From Arthrobacter sp. ISL-28 (GTDB taxonomy: Bacteria > Actinomycetota > Actinomycetes > Actinomycetales > Micrococcaceae): 64,000 nt of DNA. Within the stretch, counting starts at the first letter, position 1. Every line of letters starts with the position of its first letter. Shown here in pieces: positions 8,601-16,555 of the stretch. Both the position numbers and the translations under genes were made by a program. The stretch covers positions 1-64,000 of the forward strand of contig NZ_JAGGPJ010000011.1 in assembly GCF_018613875.1 (NCBI RefSeq), given 5' to 3'. The notes under the pieces were generated by a model. The model worked only from the letters and a program-made list of their open reading frames with translations, did no database searches and was not told where the DNA came from.

Positions 8601-9640
8601 AATCCCTTCTGAAAAACCGGCTGGCGTGGCCGGTGATAGCACTGGCTGCTTTGCTGCTGCTGAACCAGATCTTCCGGCCCGACTTCCTGGCGCTGAGAAT
8701 GCAGGACGGCCATCTCTACGGCAGCCTCATCGACATCATGCGCAATGGCGCCCCCACCATCCTCATTGCCCTGGGTATGACGCTGGTCATCGCCGCGCGG
8801 GGCATTGACCTTTCGGTCGGCGCGATTGTGGCAATCGCCGGCGCAGGATCGTGCGCGTACATCGCAGCTTCCCCGGAGCCTGCCTCTCCGGTAACGGCAG
8901 CCATGGCCGTTCTCATCGCCGTGCTGGCCGGTCTTCTCCTGGGCGTGTGGAACGGGTTCCTGGTCTCGACGATCGGTGTGCAGCCGATCATCGCCACCCT
9001 CGTGCTGATGACCGCCGGAAGGGGGATCGCCCAGCTCATCACCGACGGCCAGATCATCTCGGTATCGAATGACCATTACAAGGCAATCGGGGCCGGATAC
9101 CTGTTCACCCTTCCGGTCTCCATCCTGATCACCGCGGCGGTCTTCACTCTGGCGACCGTCCTCACCCGGCGCACGGCTCTGGGAACCCTCATTGAAGCCG
9201 TGGGCATCAACCCGGTGGCCAGCCGCCTGGCCGGGCTCCGCTCGCGGAACATCATCTGGATCGTCTACATCTTCAGCGCGTTCTGCGCCGCGATCGCAGG
9301 CCTCATGATCAGTTCCAATGTCACCGCAGCCGACGCGAACAATGCCGGTCTTTACATTGAAATGGACGCCATCCTTGCCGTGGTCATCGGCGGTACGTCA
9401 CTCGCCGGCGGGCGGTACACCCTGGTGGGGACCGTCGTCGGGGCCTTCATCATCCAGACCCTCACCACCACCGTCTACACCCTCGGAATCCCGCCGGAAG
9501 TGACGCTGGTCTTCAAGGCCCTGGTGGTCCTCACCGTCTGCCTCCTGCAGGCACCCAAGGCACGGAACCTCCTGAGGAGCCTCAAAGCTGCACCCAAGCC
9601 GGCCGCCAAAGAAGCCGCAAAGGAAAAGGTCGCCATCTAA
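8597..9640 (+). CDS. sugar ABC transporter permease, YtfT-like
   Basis: A 347-residue inner-membrane permease of the BPD_transp_2 family with eight or more hydrophobic helices. The conserved segments GMTLVIAARGIDLSVGA (about residues 60-76) and AILAVVIGGTSLAGGRYTL (about 258-276) are those of CUT2 permeases. It pairs with the second permease gene to form the channel. The C-terminus is a short Ala/Lys-rich cytoplasmic tail. Its start overlaps the ATPase gene and its stop shares one base with the next start (TAATG). Confidence 0.9.
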   Translation: MKSLLKNRLAWPVIALAALLLLNQIFRPDFLALRMQDGHLYGSLIDIMRNGAPTILIALGMTLVIAARGIDLSVGAIVAIAGAGSCAYIAASPEPASPVTAAMAVLIAVLAGLLLGVWNGFLVSTIGVQPIIATLVLMTAGRGIAQLITDGQIISVSNDHYKAIGAGYLFTLPVSILITAAVFTLATVLTRRTALGTLIEAVGINPVASRLAGLRSRNIIWIVYIFSAFCAAIAGLMISSNVTAADANNAGLYIEMDAILAVVIGGTSLAGGRYTLVGTVVGAFIIQTLTTTVYTLGIPPEVTLVFKALVVLTVCLLQAPKARNLLRSLKAAPKPAAKEAAKEKVAI

Positions 9641-10656
9641 TGTCCCCCCTGAGCACTCTGACGCCCCTTGCCGTCAAGGAAAAGTCACCTGTCCGCAACC
9701 GGATCCGCGGCGGTGCCCGCTACGCACCTACCCTTGCGACCCTGGGTCTCTTCATCGCCATGTTCGCTGTGGGTGCGGGAATGTACCCGAGCTTCCTCTC
9801 CGGCCAGGTGTTCCTGAACCTCTTCATCGACAACACGTTCCTGATCGTGCTCGCCGTCGGCATGACGTTCGTGATCCTGACAGGAGGCATCGACCTTTCC
9901 GTCGGAGCCGTCGTCGCACTGTCGATGATGGTCAGTGCAACGCTCCTCCAGCAGGGCTGGAATCCGGCCGCCGTCGTCTTCCTGGTCCTGCTCATTGGCG
10001 GCGGGCTGGGCCTCCTTATGGGGCTGATCATCCAGTACTTTGACATCCAGCCCTTCATTGTCACCCTCGCCGGCATGTTCCTCGCCCGCGGCCTCTGCTA
10101 CGTCATCAGCCTCGACTCGATCCCTGTCACTGAGGGGTTCTTCACGGCCATGGCGCAGGCCCAGATCCCGCTTCCGGGGGACCTCTTCGTCTCCCCGGGC
10201 GTGCTCCTGGCGCTCGGGATCGTTGCCGCAGCCTTCTACATCCTCCACCACACGCGCTTTGGCCGGACCGTCTACGCCATTGGCGGCAATGAGCACTCAG
10301 CAATGCTCATGGGCCTGCCCGTGACGAAGACCAAGGTCCTGGTCTACGCCCTGAGCGGCTTCTGCTCAGCCATCGCCGGAATCCTGTTCTCCTTCTACAG
10401 CCTCTCCGGCTACAGCCTGGCAGCCCAAGGCATGGAACTCGATGCCATCGCCGCAGTCGTCATCGGCGGCACCCTGCTGACGGGCGGAACGGGCTACGTC
10501 CTTGGGTCCGTCGTGGGAGTGCTCGTGCTCGGGATTGTCCAGACCTTCATCGCCTACGACGGAACCCTCAGTTCCTGGTGGACAAAGATCGTTATCGGCG
10601 CCCTGCTCCTGGTCTTCATCCTGCTGCAGCGGCTCTTCGCCAGGAAGACCGCCTAA
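9640..10656 (+). CDS. sugar ABC transporter permease, YjfF-like
   Basis: A 338-residue membrane protein, second permease of the heterodimeric channel. It has the same family landmarks as its neighbour (GMTFVILTGGIDLSVGA; DAIAAVVIGGTLLTGGTG). The order binding protein, ATPase, permease, permease matches ytfQ-ytfR-ytfT-yjfF. The 241-base stretch to the next gene holds no recognisable feature beyond the downstream SD. Confidence 0.9.
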   Translation: MSPLSTLTPLAVKEKSPVRNRIRGGARYAPTLATLGLFIAMFAVGAGMYPSFLSGQVFLNLFIDNTFLIVLAVGMTFVILTGGIDLSVGAVVALSMMVSATLLQQGWNPAAVVFLVLLIGGGLGLLMGLIIQYFDIQPFIVTLAGMFLARGLCYVISLDSIPVTEGFFTAMAQAQIPLPGDLFVSPGVLLALGIVAAAFYILHHTRFGRTVYAIGGNEHSAMLMGLPVTKTKVLVYALSGFCSAIAGILFSFYSLSGYSLAAQGMELDAIAAVVIGGTLLTGGTGYVLGSVVGVLVLGIVQTFIAYDGTLSSWWTKIVIGALLLVFILLQRLFARKTA

Positions 10657-10897
10657 GCGGCCCTGCACAAGCCTTCACACCCTGCCCACCCGTTCCCAAC
10701 CGCTTCATCCGCTCCGACACCGTTTCACAGATCCCGAAGCCCCGGCCCGGGAGCTTGCACACGCAATGCCGCAAGCCCCGCCAGCCCGGTGCTTCATCAA
10801 TGAGCCCCTTCTCCGCTGCCGCGCGATGCCGCGATGTCTTCGGTGTTACGGCCGCGCGCCCAGGCGTCGAAGGGAATCCAGGAAGGACGCTTTCAGC

Positions 10898-12370
10898 ATG
10901 AATGTTCCCCTCAACCGGCAGTTTTCGGGCGACCGGCAGTTTTCGCGCCGCCTGTTCCTCGGCTCCGGAACTGCAGCAGCCGCCATCGCGATAGTGACCG
11001 GGACCGGCGCCGGGACCCTGGTGGCGGCCGCTGCGGCCGCCGCCCGCAGCGACTCAGCGCCGGTCATCAACCCCATCGTGCCGCAGCGAGCGGACCCGTG
11101 GCTCATGAAGCACACCGACGGAAAGTACTACTTCACCGGTTCCGTGCCCGAATACGACCGGATCATCCTCCGTTCCTCCTCCACCATCGCAGGGCTGGGC
11201 AGCTCCGCGGAGGCTGTGGTGTGGACCCGGCCTGCCACCGGGACGATGGGAGGATACATCTGGGCACCCGAGCTGCATCACTTTGATGGGAAATGGCACA
11301 TCTACTTCGCCGCCGGCGACAGCGACGACGTCTTCCGGGTGCGGATCTACGTGATCTCCACGGCCGCTGCAGATCCGACCACCGCCGTGTGGGAACCCCC
11401 GGTCCGGGTCTACACGCATGCCGACACCTTCTCCCTGGATGCCACCACATTTGAGCACGCCGGTACGCGGTACCTGATCTGGGCCCAGAGCGACACAGGC
11501 GTGAATTCAAGCCTGTTCATCGCCTCGATGTCGTCCCCCTCCACTCTGGCCAGCGCTCCGGTCCGCATCGCGGTGCCCACGCTGGAGTGGGAGACCCGGG
11601 GGTACAAGGTCAACGAAGGGGCGGCGGTCATTAGACGGAACGGCCGGATCTTCGTGACCTTCTCCGCCAGCGCTACGGACGCCAACTACTGCATGGGCCT
11701 CCTCACCGCAGATGAAAACGCGGATCTGCTCAACGCGGCCTCCTGGACCAAAACCCCGACGCCGGTATTCGTTACATCGGAGGGGTCAAAGCAGTACGGG
11801 CCGGGGCATAACTCATTCACGGTCGATGAAGCGGGCAATGACGTGCTCGTGTACCATGCCAGGTCTTATCGCAACCCGATCGGCAACCCCCTCTTTGATC
11901 CCAACAGGCATGCACGCGTTCAGCGGCTGTACTGGAAGGCAGATGGAATCCCCGATTTCGGTGTACCCGTCGGGGACGGCGAGCTGCCGGTGCGCATGCA
12001 ATCTGCAGCCGCCCCGGGCAGCTACCTGGTCCATGACGGCACCACCGTCACGGCCTCGTCCGCACCAACGCTGGCAGCATCCCAGTTCCGCCTCGCCCCC
12101 GGCTACGCCAAGAAAAACTCCGTCGTCATCGAACCAATCTTGACGAAGGGTCGTTACCTCCGGATCCAGGGCTCAACCGTCGCGATCGCTTCCACGGAGG
12201 GATCGTCGTCGGCGTTCATCCGGCGGGCTGGCCTGTCTGATCCGGCCGGAGCCTCCTTCGAGTCGGTCGACCTTCCCGGCTCCTACCTGGTGCTCCGGCA
12301 AGGCATCCTGACTCTGGCCAAAGCCGGCAAGAGCGACAGAGCCGCAGCCACTTTCCTTCTGAGCTCATAG
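10898..12370 (+). CDS. TAT-exported GH43 arabinan-type hydrolase with C-terminal AbfB-like domain
   Basis: A 490-residue exported GH43 enzyme. The N-terminus carries a twin-arginine motif (SRRLFLGS, residues 16-23) and a hydrophobic stretch with an Ala-rich cleavage region near 50. The propeller has D66 in QRADPW, D181 in SLDATTFE and E240 in KVNEGA as the expected GH43 triad, with WAPELH at 122-127. From about 335 to the end a beta-trefoil-like segment (SYLVHDG, RYLRIQG, SYLVLRQG repeats) resembles the AbfB arabinose-binding module. The chosen ATG has GGAAGG 11 bases upstream; a longer open frame upstream overlaps the permease and lacks a signal peptide. It probably trims arabinan for the adjacent transporter. 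Confidence 0.85.
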   Translation: MNVPLNRQFSGDRQFSRRLFLGSGTAAAAIAIVTGTGAGTLVAAAAAAARSDSAPVINPIVPQRADPWLMKHTDGKYYFTGSVPEYDRIILRSSSTIAGLGSSAEAVVWTRPATGTMGGYIWAPELHHFDGKWHIYFAAGDSDDVFRVRIYVISTAAADPTTAVWEPPVRVYTHADTFSLDATTFEHAGTRYLIWAQSDTGVNSSLFIASMSSPSTLASAPVRIAVPTLEWETRGYKVNEGAAVIRRNGRIFVTFSASATDANYCMGLLTADENADLLNAASWTKTPTPVFVTSEGSKQYGPGHNSFTVDEAGNDVLVYHARSYRNPIGNPLFDPNRHARVQRLYWKADGIPDFGVPVGDGELPVRMQSAAAPGSYLVHDGTTVTASSAPTLAASQFRLAPGYAKKNSVVIEPILTKGRYLRIQGSTVAIASTEGSSSAFIRRAGLSDPAGASFESVDLPGSYLVLRQGILTLAKAGKSDRAAATFLLSS

Positions 12371-12395
12371 CCGCAGGGCTGTCAGTAACTTCCCC

Positions 12396-12430
12396 GCAGG
12401 GCCCGGCACGCTTCCGCTGCCGGGCCCTGC
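12396..12430. terminator. hairpin between convergent GH43 and LacI genes
   Basis: A perfect 13-base-pair stem (12396-12408 with 12418-12430) and 9-base loop lie 25 bases past the plus-strand GH43 stop and 45 bases past the minus-strand LacI stop. A bidirectional terminator is likely, although no long U-tract follows. Confidence 0.65.
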
Positions 12431-12475
12431 GTGTCCCTCCCCGAGTTCAGCGTGCCCCATTCACTGGGCAAGTAT

Positions 12476-13501
12476 TCATTGGCCAACGGAAGGCGGAGCG
12501 GTTGTGGAGCGGACCACGAGCTTCGGATTAACGACTGACGATGCACCGGAGTGGCCATTGGCCATATCGAAGAGCAGCATCTGCATGCAGCGGGCTCCGA
12601 GTTCCTTAAAACCTTGGTTAACCGTGGTCAGGGGCGGGACGAAATAGGCTGCCTCGGGCTGGTCGTCGTAGCCCACCACGCTGATGTCCTGCGGGACGCG
12701 CAGGCCGGCTTCGCTAAAGGCACGCAGGGCTCCAAGCGCCATCTGGTCATTCGCCGCGAACAAGGCCGTGACACTGCCGGCGTCCGCGAGTTCAAGCCCG
12801 GCGCGGTATCCGCTTTCGGCACTCCAGTCACCCCGGATCAGCACGGAGTCGGCCAGTCCTGCCTGCGCGAGGGTACGCTGCCAGCCGTCAATGCGGGCCG
12901 CGGCGTCAATCCAGTCGGGCGGGCCGGAAACGTGGGCGATGGCTGCATGCCCAAGGTCCACCAGGTGCTGCACGGCGAGGCTGGCGCCCATCCGCTGGTT
13001 CACCGCGGCGACACTTAGCCGCTCGTCCACGCCGAAGCCCACCGCAACCAACGGGACAGCCATGCTGATGGTGCTCAGCGACTCGAACATGGTCTCGTGC
13101 GGCACGATAACGACGATGCCGTCCACCGACTGCATCATGAAGTATTCGAGGGCATCCTTGATCGCCGCCGGTGTGACTTCACTGAGGCTGGCCATGCTGA
13201 CGAAATAGCCTTTGTCGCGGGCTGCCTGCTCCACTCCAAGGAGCGTATTGGCCGGACCGTAATGGGACATGTCGCTTCCCAGGACGCCAATTGTCTGGGA
13301 CCGCCGGGTGACCAGACTGCGAGCTGCGGTATTCCGCCGGTAGCCCAGTTCCGCGATGGCTTTCTCGACGCGCTCCCGCGTTTGTGGGCTCACGTTCGGG
13401 TGGGCGTTGAGGACCCGCGAGACAGTCTGGTGTGAAACGCCGGCCAGTTTGGCCACGTCCTCCATGACGGGAGGACGGCTGATTTCAGATCCTACAGACA
13501 T
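12476..13501 (-). CDS. LacI-family repressor, likely of the arabinose regulon (paralog 1)
   Basis: A 341-residue LacI/PurR-type regulator. The N-terminal HTH reads VMEDVAKLAGVSHQTVSRVLN (about residues 12-32), followed by a periplasmic-binding-like sensor domain. The ATG at 13501 sits next to the purine-rich GGGAGAGGG; the longer frame upstream contains the operator and is unlikely to be coding. A perfect palindrome GTTAGCGCTAAC at 13514-13525 lies just upstream and matches the sites at araB, the GH51 gene and the transporter, so this gene is the best candidate for the regulon's repressor and is probably autoregulated. The ligand is inferred to be arabinose or a derivative. Confidence 0.88.
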   Translation of the reverse strand: MSVGSEISRPPVMEDVAKLAGVSHQTVSRVLNAHPNVSPQTRERVEKAIAELGYRRNTAARSLVTRRSQTIGVLGSDMSHYGPANTLLGVEQAARDKGYFVSMASLSEVTPAAIKDALEYFMMQSVDGIVVIVPHETMFESLSTISMAVPLVAVGFGVDERLSVAAVNQRMGASLAVQHLVDLGHAAIAHVSGPPDWIDAAARIDGWQRTLAQAGLADSVLIRGDWSAESGYRAGLELADAGSVTALFAANDQMALGALRAFSEAGLRVPQDISVVGYDDQPEAAYFVPPLTTVNQGFKELGARCMQMLLFDMANGHSGASSVVNPKLVVRSTTAPPSVGQ

Positions 13502-13513
13502 CCCTCTCCCGAC

Positions 13514-13525
13514 GTTAGCGCTAAC
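13514..13525 (-). promoter_or_regulatory. palindromic LacI operator, probable autoregulation site
   Basis: GTTAGCGCTAAC is a perfect 12-base palindrome 13 bases upstream of the paralog 1 start codon. It is the most symmetrical member of the operator set in this window. Confidence 0.7.
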
Positions 13526-13586
13526 ATTCAGCGTACCAGCTGTTGCCCCATAAGGCAGGGGGAACGCGGGACGACTCCGGCCCTGA

Positions 13587-14597
13587 TTAGGCGGGAGCGG
13601 AGGTGCTGCCCCGTACCACCAGCTCGGGCTCCACCACCGTGACGCTGCCGCCTTCGCCATCCCTCATGGCGGTCAGCATGAGATCCATGCACCGCCGGCC
13701 GAGCTCCTCGAAATCCTGGCGGACCGTGGTCAGCGGCGGGATGAAGTAGCCCGATTCAGGCTGGTCGTCGAAACCCACCACGGAAACGTCGTCGGGCACC
13801 CGGACACCGGCCTCGTTGAAAGCGCGCAGCAGGCCGAGCGCCATCTGGTCGTTGCCCACGAAAATCGCCGTGGCGGCCCGCTCCGCGGCGAGCTTCCGGC
13901 CGATCTCATAACCGCTGCCGGCGCTCCAGTCGCCCTCCATCAGGAGATCGTCGTCCAGGCCGGCGGCACGCAGGGTGTCGCTCCAGCCCTCGGCCCTCGC
14001 CACCGCATCGATCCAGTCCTGCGGCCCCGCTATGTGCCCGATCCTCCGGTGCCCCTGTTCAACCAAATGCCCGACGGCGAGCTCCGCCCCCCGTTTCTGG
14101 TCCACCATAGCGCTGCTCACCGACTCATTTCCCAGCGAGCCCACCACCACCACCGGAGCACCGGGGTTCAGTTCGGCGAGGGCAAGCAGCGTCTCGGAAT
14201 GCGGGACGATCACCACGATGCCGTCCACCGACTGGTCCATGAAGTGCCGGACAGCATCAAAGATCGCCTCGCGGCTGACTGATCTCAGGGCCGCGATGCT
14301 GACGAAATAGCCCGCATCCCGGGCGGCCTGTTCGACACCCAGCAGCGTGTTGGCCGGGCCGTACTGGGAAAGTTCGCTGCCGAGGACGCCGATCGTCTGG
14401 GAACGCCGGGTGACCAGACTCCGCGCCGCCGTGTTGCGCCGGTATCCCAGCTCGGCGATGGCCGCTTCGACCCGCTCGCGCGTGGCCTTGCTGACGTTCG
14501 GATGATTGTTGATCACGCGGGACACGGTCTGGTGTGAGACCCCGGCGCGCTCGGCCACGTCCTCAAGCCGCGGCAGCCGCGCGTTGCTTTTAGTCAT
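13587..14597 (-). CDS. LacI-family transcriptional regulator (paralog 2)
   Basis: A 336-residue LacI protein closely related to its neighbour; both share SHQTVSRV, ELGYRRNTAARSLVTRRSQT and YGPANTLLGVEQAARD, so the pair looks like a tandem duplication. The HTH occupies about residues 10-30. The ATG at 14597 is preferred: the longer frame to 14816 translates the tRNA-Lys gene into the familiar spurious peptide LAQLVEHRTF. No SD is obvious and the transcript may be leaderless or nearly so. No GTTAGCG operator lies in front, so it may answer a different signal. Confidence 0.86.
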   Translation of the reverse strand: MTKSNARLPRLEDVAERAGVSHQTVSRVINNHPNVSKATRERVEAAIAELGYRRNTAARSLVTRRSQTIGVLGSELSQYGPANTLLGVEQAARDAGYFVSIAALRSVSREAIFDAVRHFMDQSVDGIVVIVPHSETLLALAELNPGAPVVVVGSLGNESVSSAMVDQKRGAELAVGHLVEQGHRRIGHIAGPQDWIDAVARAEGWSDTLRAAGLDDDLLMEGDWSAGSGYEIGRKLAAERAATAIFVGNDQMALGLLRAFNEAGVRVPDDVSVVGFDDQPESGYFIPPLTTVRQDFEELGRRCMDLMLTAMRDGEGGSVTVVEPELVVRGSTSAPA

Positions 14598-14669
14598 GGT
14601 GTTATTCTGCGCGACTCGGCGCATAACCACGAATAGGCGTTTGCCGAGGTCCCAGGAGTCGGCTAACAA

Positions 14670-14709
14670 AAAGTCCCCGGTTCCCTGTTGCCAGGAAACC
14701 GGGGACTTT
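14670..14709 (-). terminator. rho-independent terminator of tRNA-Lys
   Basis: An 18-base stem (14670-14687 with 14692-14709, one G-U type mismatch) and TTGC loop, ending on the minus strand in a short T-run, lies 20 bases past the tRNA. Confidence 0.8.
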
Positions 14710-14728
14710 CCACTCTTCGCTAAAAGAG

Positions 14729-14801
14729 TGGGCCCTGTGGGGCTCGAACCCACGACCCACGGATTAAAAGTCCGATGCTCTACCAACTGAGCTAAAGGCC
14801 C
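14729..14801 (-). tRNA. tRNA-Lys, anticodon UUU
   Basis: The minus strand folds into a full cloverleaf of 73 nucleotides. The acceptor arm pairs GGGCCUU with AGGGCCC, the D-loop carries AGCUCAGUUGGUAGAGC, the anticodon arm is CGGA-CUUUUAA-UCCG giving anticodon UUU, and the T-loop is GGUUCGAGCC. The discriminator base is A and CCA is not encoded. A terminator follows directly. Confidence 0.97.
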
Positions 14802-15023
14802 AAACCGACTCTGCAACCCCGCACGCGATACATGCGCGACGCATATCAGTTCCAGTCCATTTCTGGACGTTTAATACTGTACCGCAGTCAGCGGTGCCTT
14901 ACCGACCGGAACCGGCTGACGGCGTCGTTCGCCTCATTCGATGCGCCGGCAGGGTGCTTACCCGCCCCAGTGCCCCAAACTGCATGCTCGATTCCCTTGC
15001 GGCACAGGAGTAGCGTGGGGAGC

Positions 15024-15683
15024 ATGAGCGAGAAAGCAGGAACCAGCGGTTCGGGCGGGGCTGGGCGGCACCACAAACCGAAGCCTTTTGCGCCCATTGA
15101 TTTTGAGCCCTTCGCGGGCGGCGCGGATCCGGCACGGATCTCCGAAGCGGCCCATCTGGCCGCCCAGGCACTCGTGCGACACGGCCGCGACAGCGACGAT
15201 CCCGTCATCACCAGACGCCTCGTCAAGCTCGCCGACGAGCAGGGCCTCGACGCCATCGCCGAGATGTGGGCCGAAAGCCCTGCACGTTCACTCCCCGGCG
15301 CCCTGTGGCGGTTGTACGCCCTGCGCGCGGCGACGGTCCAAGACCCGGAACGCATCTCGGTCTACTTCAAGGCCGGCAGGGACACGGCACAGGTCTCCAA
15401 CGTCGTCGCCGGAGCGGCCGAACCGCCGGGCGCCGACGAAATGAGGACCATGGCGGACGCCATTTTGTCCGGCGCCTTCGACGGCGACTTCGATGTCGCG
15501 CTGGAGCGCTCGGCCGCCTTCTGCCGCGTCGTCGCCCTCGGACAGGCCACGCTCGCCGACGGCGCCGACCTGAGCAATGAGGTCCATGCCCGCAAGCTGA
15601 CGAGGAACTCGCACCTGTTGGTCAAGACCGCCGAAGACCTCGAACATGCCGCTAACGCCTGGCGGCTGGGCGAGCTCGACTGA
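15024..15683 (+). CDS. conserved actinobacterial protein of unknown function
   Basis: A 219-residue soluble, helix-rich protein. Residues 1-30 are Gly/Lys-rich and probably disordered; the remainder is alanine- and leucine-rich with several amphipathic helices (AHLAAQALVRHGRD, LPGALWRLYALRAATVQDP). I recall similar unnamed proteins in Arthrobacter relatives but assign no function. The ATG at 15024 follows GTGGGGAGC and gives a sensible start; the longer frame upstream crosses the tRNA promoter region. No membrane segment or signal peptide is seen. Confidence 0.7.
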   Translation: MSEKAGTSGSGGAGRHHKPKPFAPIDFEPFAGGADPARISEAAHLAAQALVRHGRDSDDPVITRRLVKLADEQGLDAIAEMWAESPARSLPGALWRLYALRAATVQDPERISVYFKAGRDTAQVSNVVAGAAEPPGADEMRTMADAILSGAFDGDFDVALERSAAFCRVVALGQATLADGADLSNEVHARKLTRNSHLLVKTAEDLEHAANAWRLGELD

Positions 15684-15741
15684 CCTATCAGGCCGGATCT
15701 GTCAATGTTGACTTGGTCCCGCCAAAGTAGAACACTGAAAC

Positions 15742-15831
15742 TGGTGCCGAACCGCGAAACCCCCGGGCTTCAACATTTAGCCGCCTAGAGCGGCCTACCG
15801 CCGAGAGGCGTATCCGGTTCGGCACCATTTT
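15742..15831 (+). ncRNA. candidate three-way-junction RNA or branched terminator
   Basis: A 13-base-pair outer helix (15742-15754 with 15815-15827) encloses two small hairpins: GCCGC-CTAGA-GCGGC (15780-15794) and CGCC-GAGA-GGCG (15799-15810) with a GNRA loop. TTTT follows at 15828-15831. It lies 58 bases past the hypothetical gene and 106 bases before the DUF47-pit operon. It could be a branched terminator, a leader element or a small RNA; no known family was recognised. Confidence 0.4.
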
Positions 15832-15936
15832 CATGCCCGGATGCACCTCCCGGTAAAGTACTACTAGCTGCGGGCCGGGCGTCATGTCCCCGGGACCGCG
15901 GTGCCCGCCCTGACGATCCTCCGGAGACCGGTACTG

Positions 15937-16554
15937 ATGAAGCTGCGCCTTTTTCCCCAGGAGTCCGCGGGGCTGGCCCTCCTCTCCCAGTTGGCCCGGC
16001 AGATCGTCCTGGCCAGCGCCACCATGGCGGAGATCCTGGGCGCGCCGGCCGCCGAACATGACCGGCTGGTGGAGGTCATGCATGACCACGAGGCCAAGTC
16101 CGCTGAGCTGCATTTTGCCCTGCTGACCCACATGCGGACGAGCTTCATTAATCCCCTTCCGCGCGAGGACATGTACGGGCTGTCCCTCCAGCTCAACGAG
16201 GCAATCGAGAAGCTGGACGCCGCCGCTGAACTGGTGGCTCTCTACAAGCTGGACCGGCTTCCCAAGCGGGCCGCGGACCAGCTGGAGATCATCAGCCGCC
16301 AGGCCGAGCTCACCGAGGATGCCATGCGCAGGCTGAACGACTTGGACGAACTGGAGGACTACTGGATCGAGATCGTGCGCCTGGCCAAGCGCGCGGAACG
16401 GACGCACAGGGTGTGGGTCGCGGACATGCTCAAGGACATGAAGTCCACGCAGTACGCCCGGAACAGGGACATCGCGAACCAACTCGTGGACGTCACCAAG
16501 AACATGCGACGCATCGCGACCCAGGTAGGCAGCATCATCGTCAAGGAATCATGA
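15937..16554 (+). CDS. DUF47 / PhoU-like protein paired with Pit
   Basis: A 205-residue all-helical protein of the PhoU-related DUF47 family, thought to modulate the phosphate permease encoded next to it. Features include the MKLRLFPQES start, long amphipathic helices and charged pairs such as MHDHEAKSAELH and LDELEDYWIEIVRLAKRAE. The ATG at 15937 has GGAGA 10 bases upstream; a GTG at 15901 is an alternative. Only one base separates its stop from the Pit start, so the two genes form an operon. Confidence 0.88.
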   Translation: MKLRLFPQESAGLALLSQLARQIVLASATMAEILGAPAAEHDRLVEVMHDHEAKSAELHFALLTHMRTSFINPLPREDMYGLSLQLNEAIEKLDAAAELVALYKLDRLPKRAADQLEIISRQAELTEDAMRRLNDLDELEDYWIEIVRLAKRAERTHRVWVADMLKDMKSTQYARNRDIANQLVDVTKNMRRIATQVGSIIVKES

Positions 16555-16555
16555 C

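Noticed and set aside
14598..14816. N-terminal extension of the second LacI gene through the tRNA
   Set aside because: It translates tRNA-Lys and its flanks, giving the well-known artefact LAQLVEHRTF; the LacI family starts at 14597.
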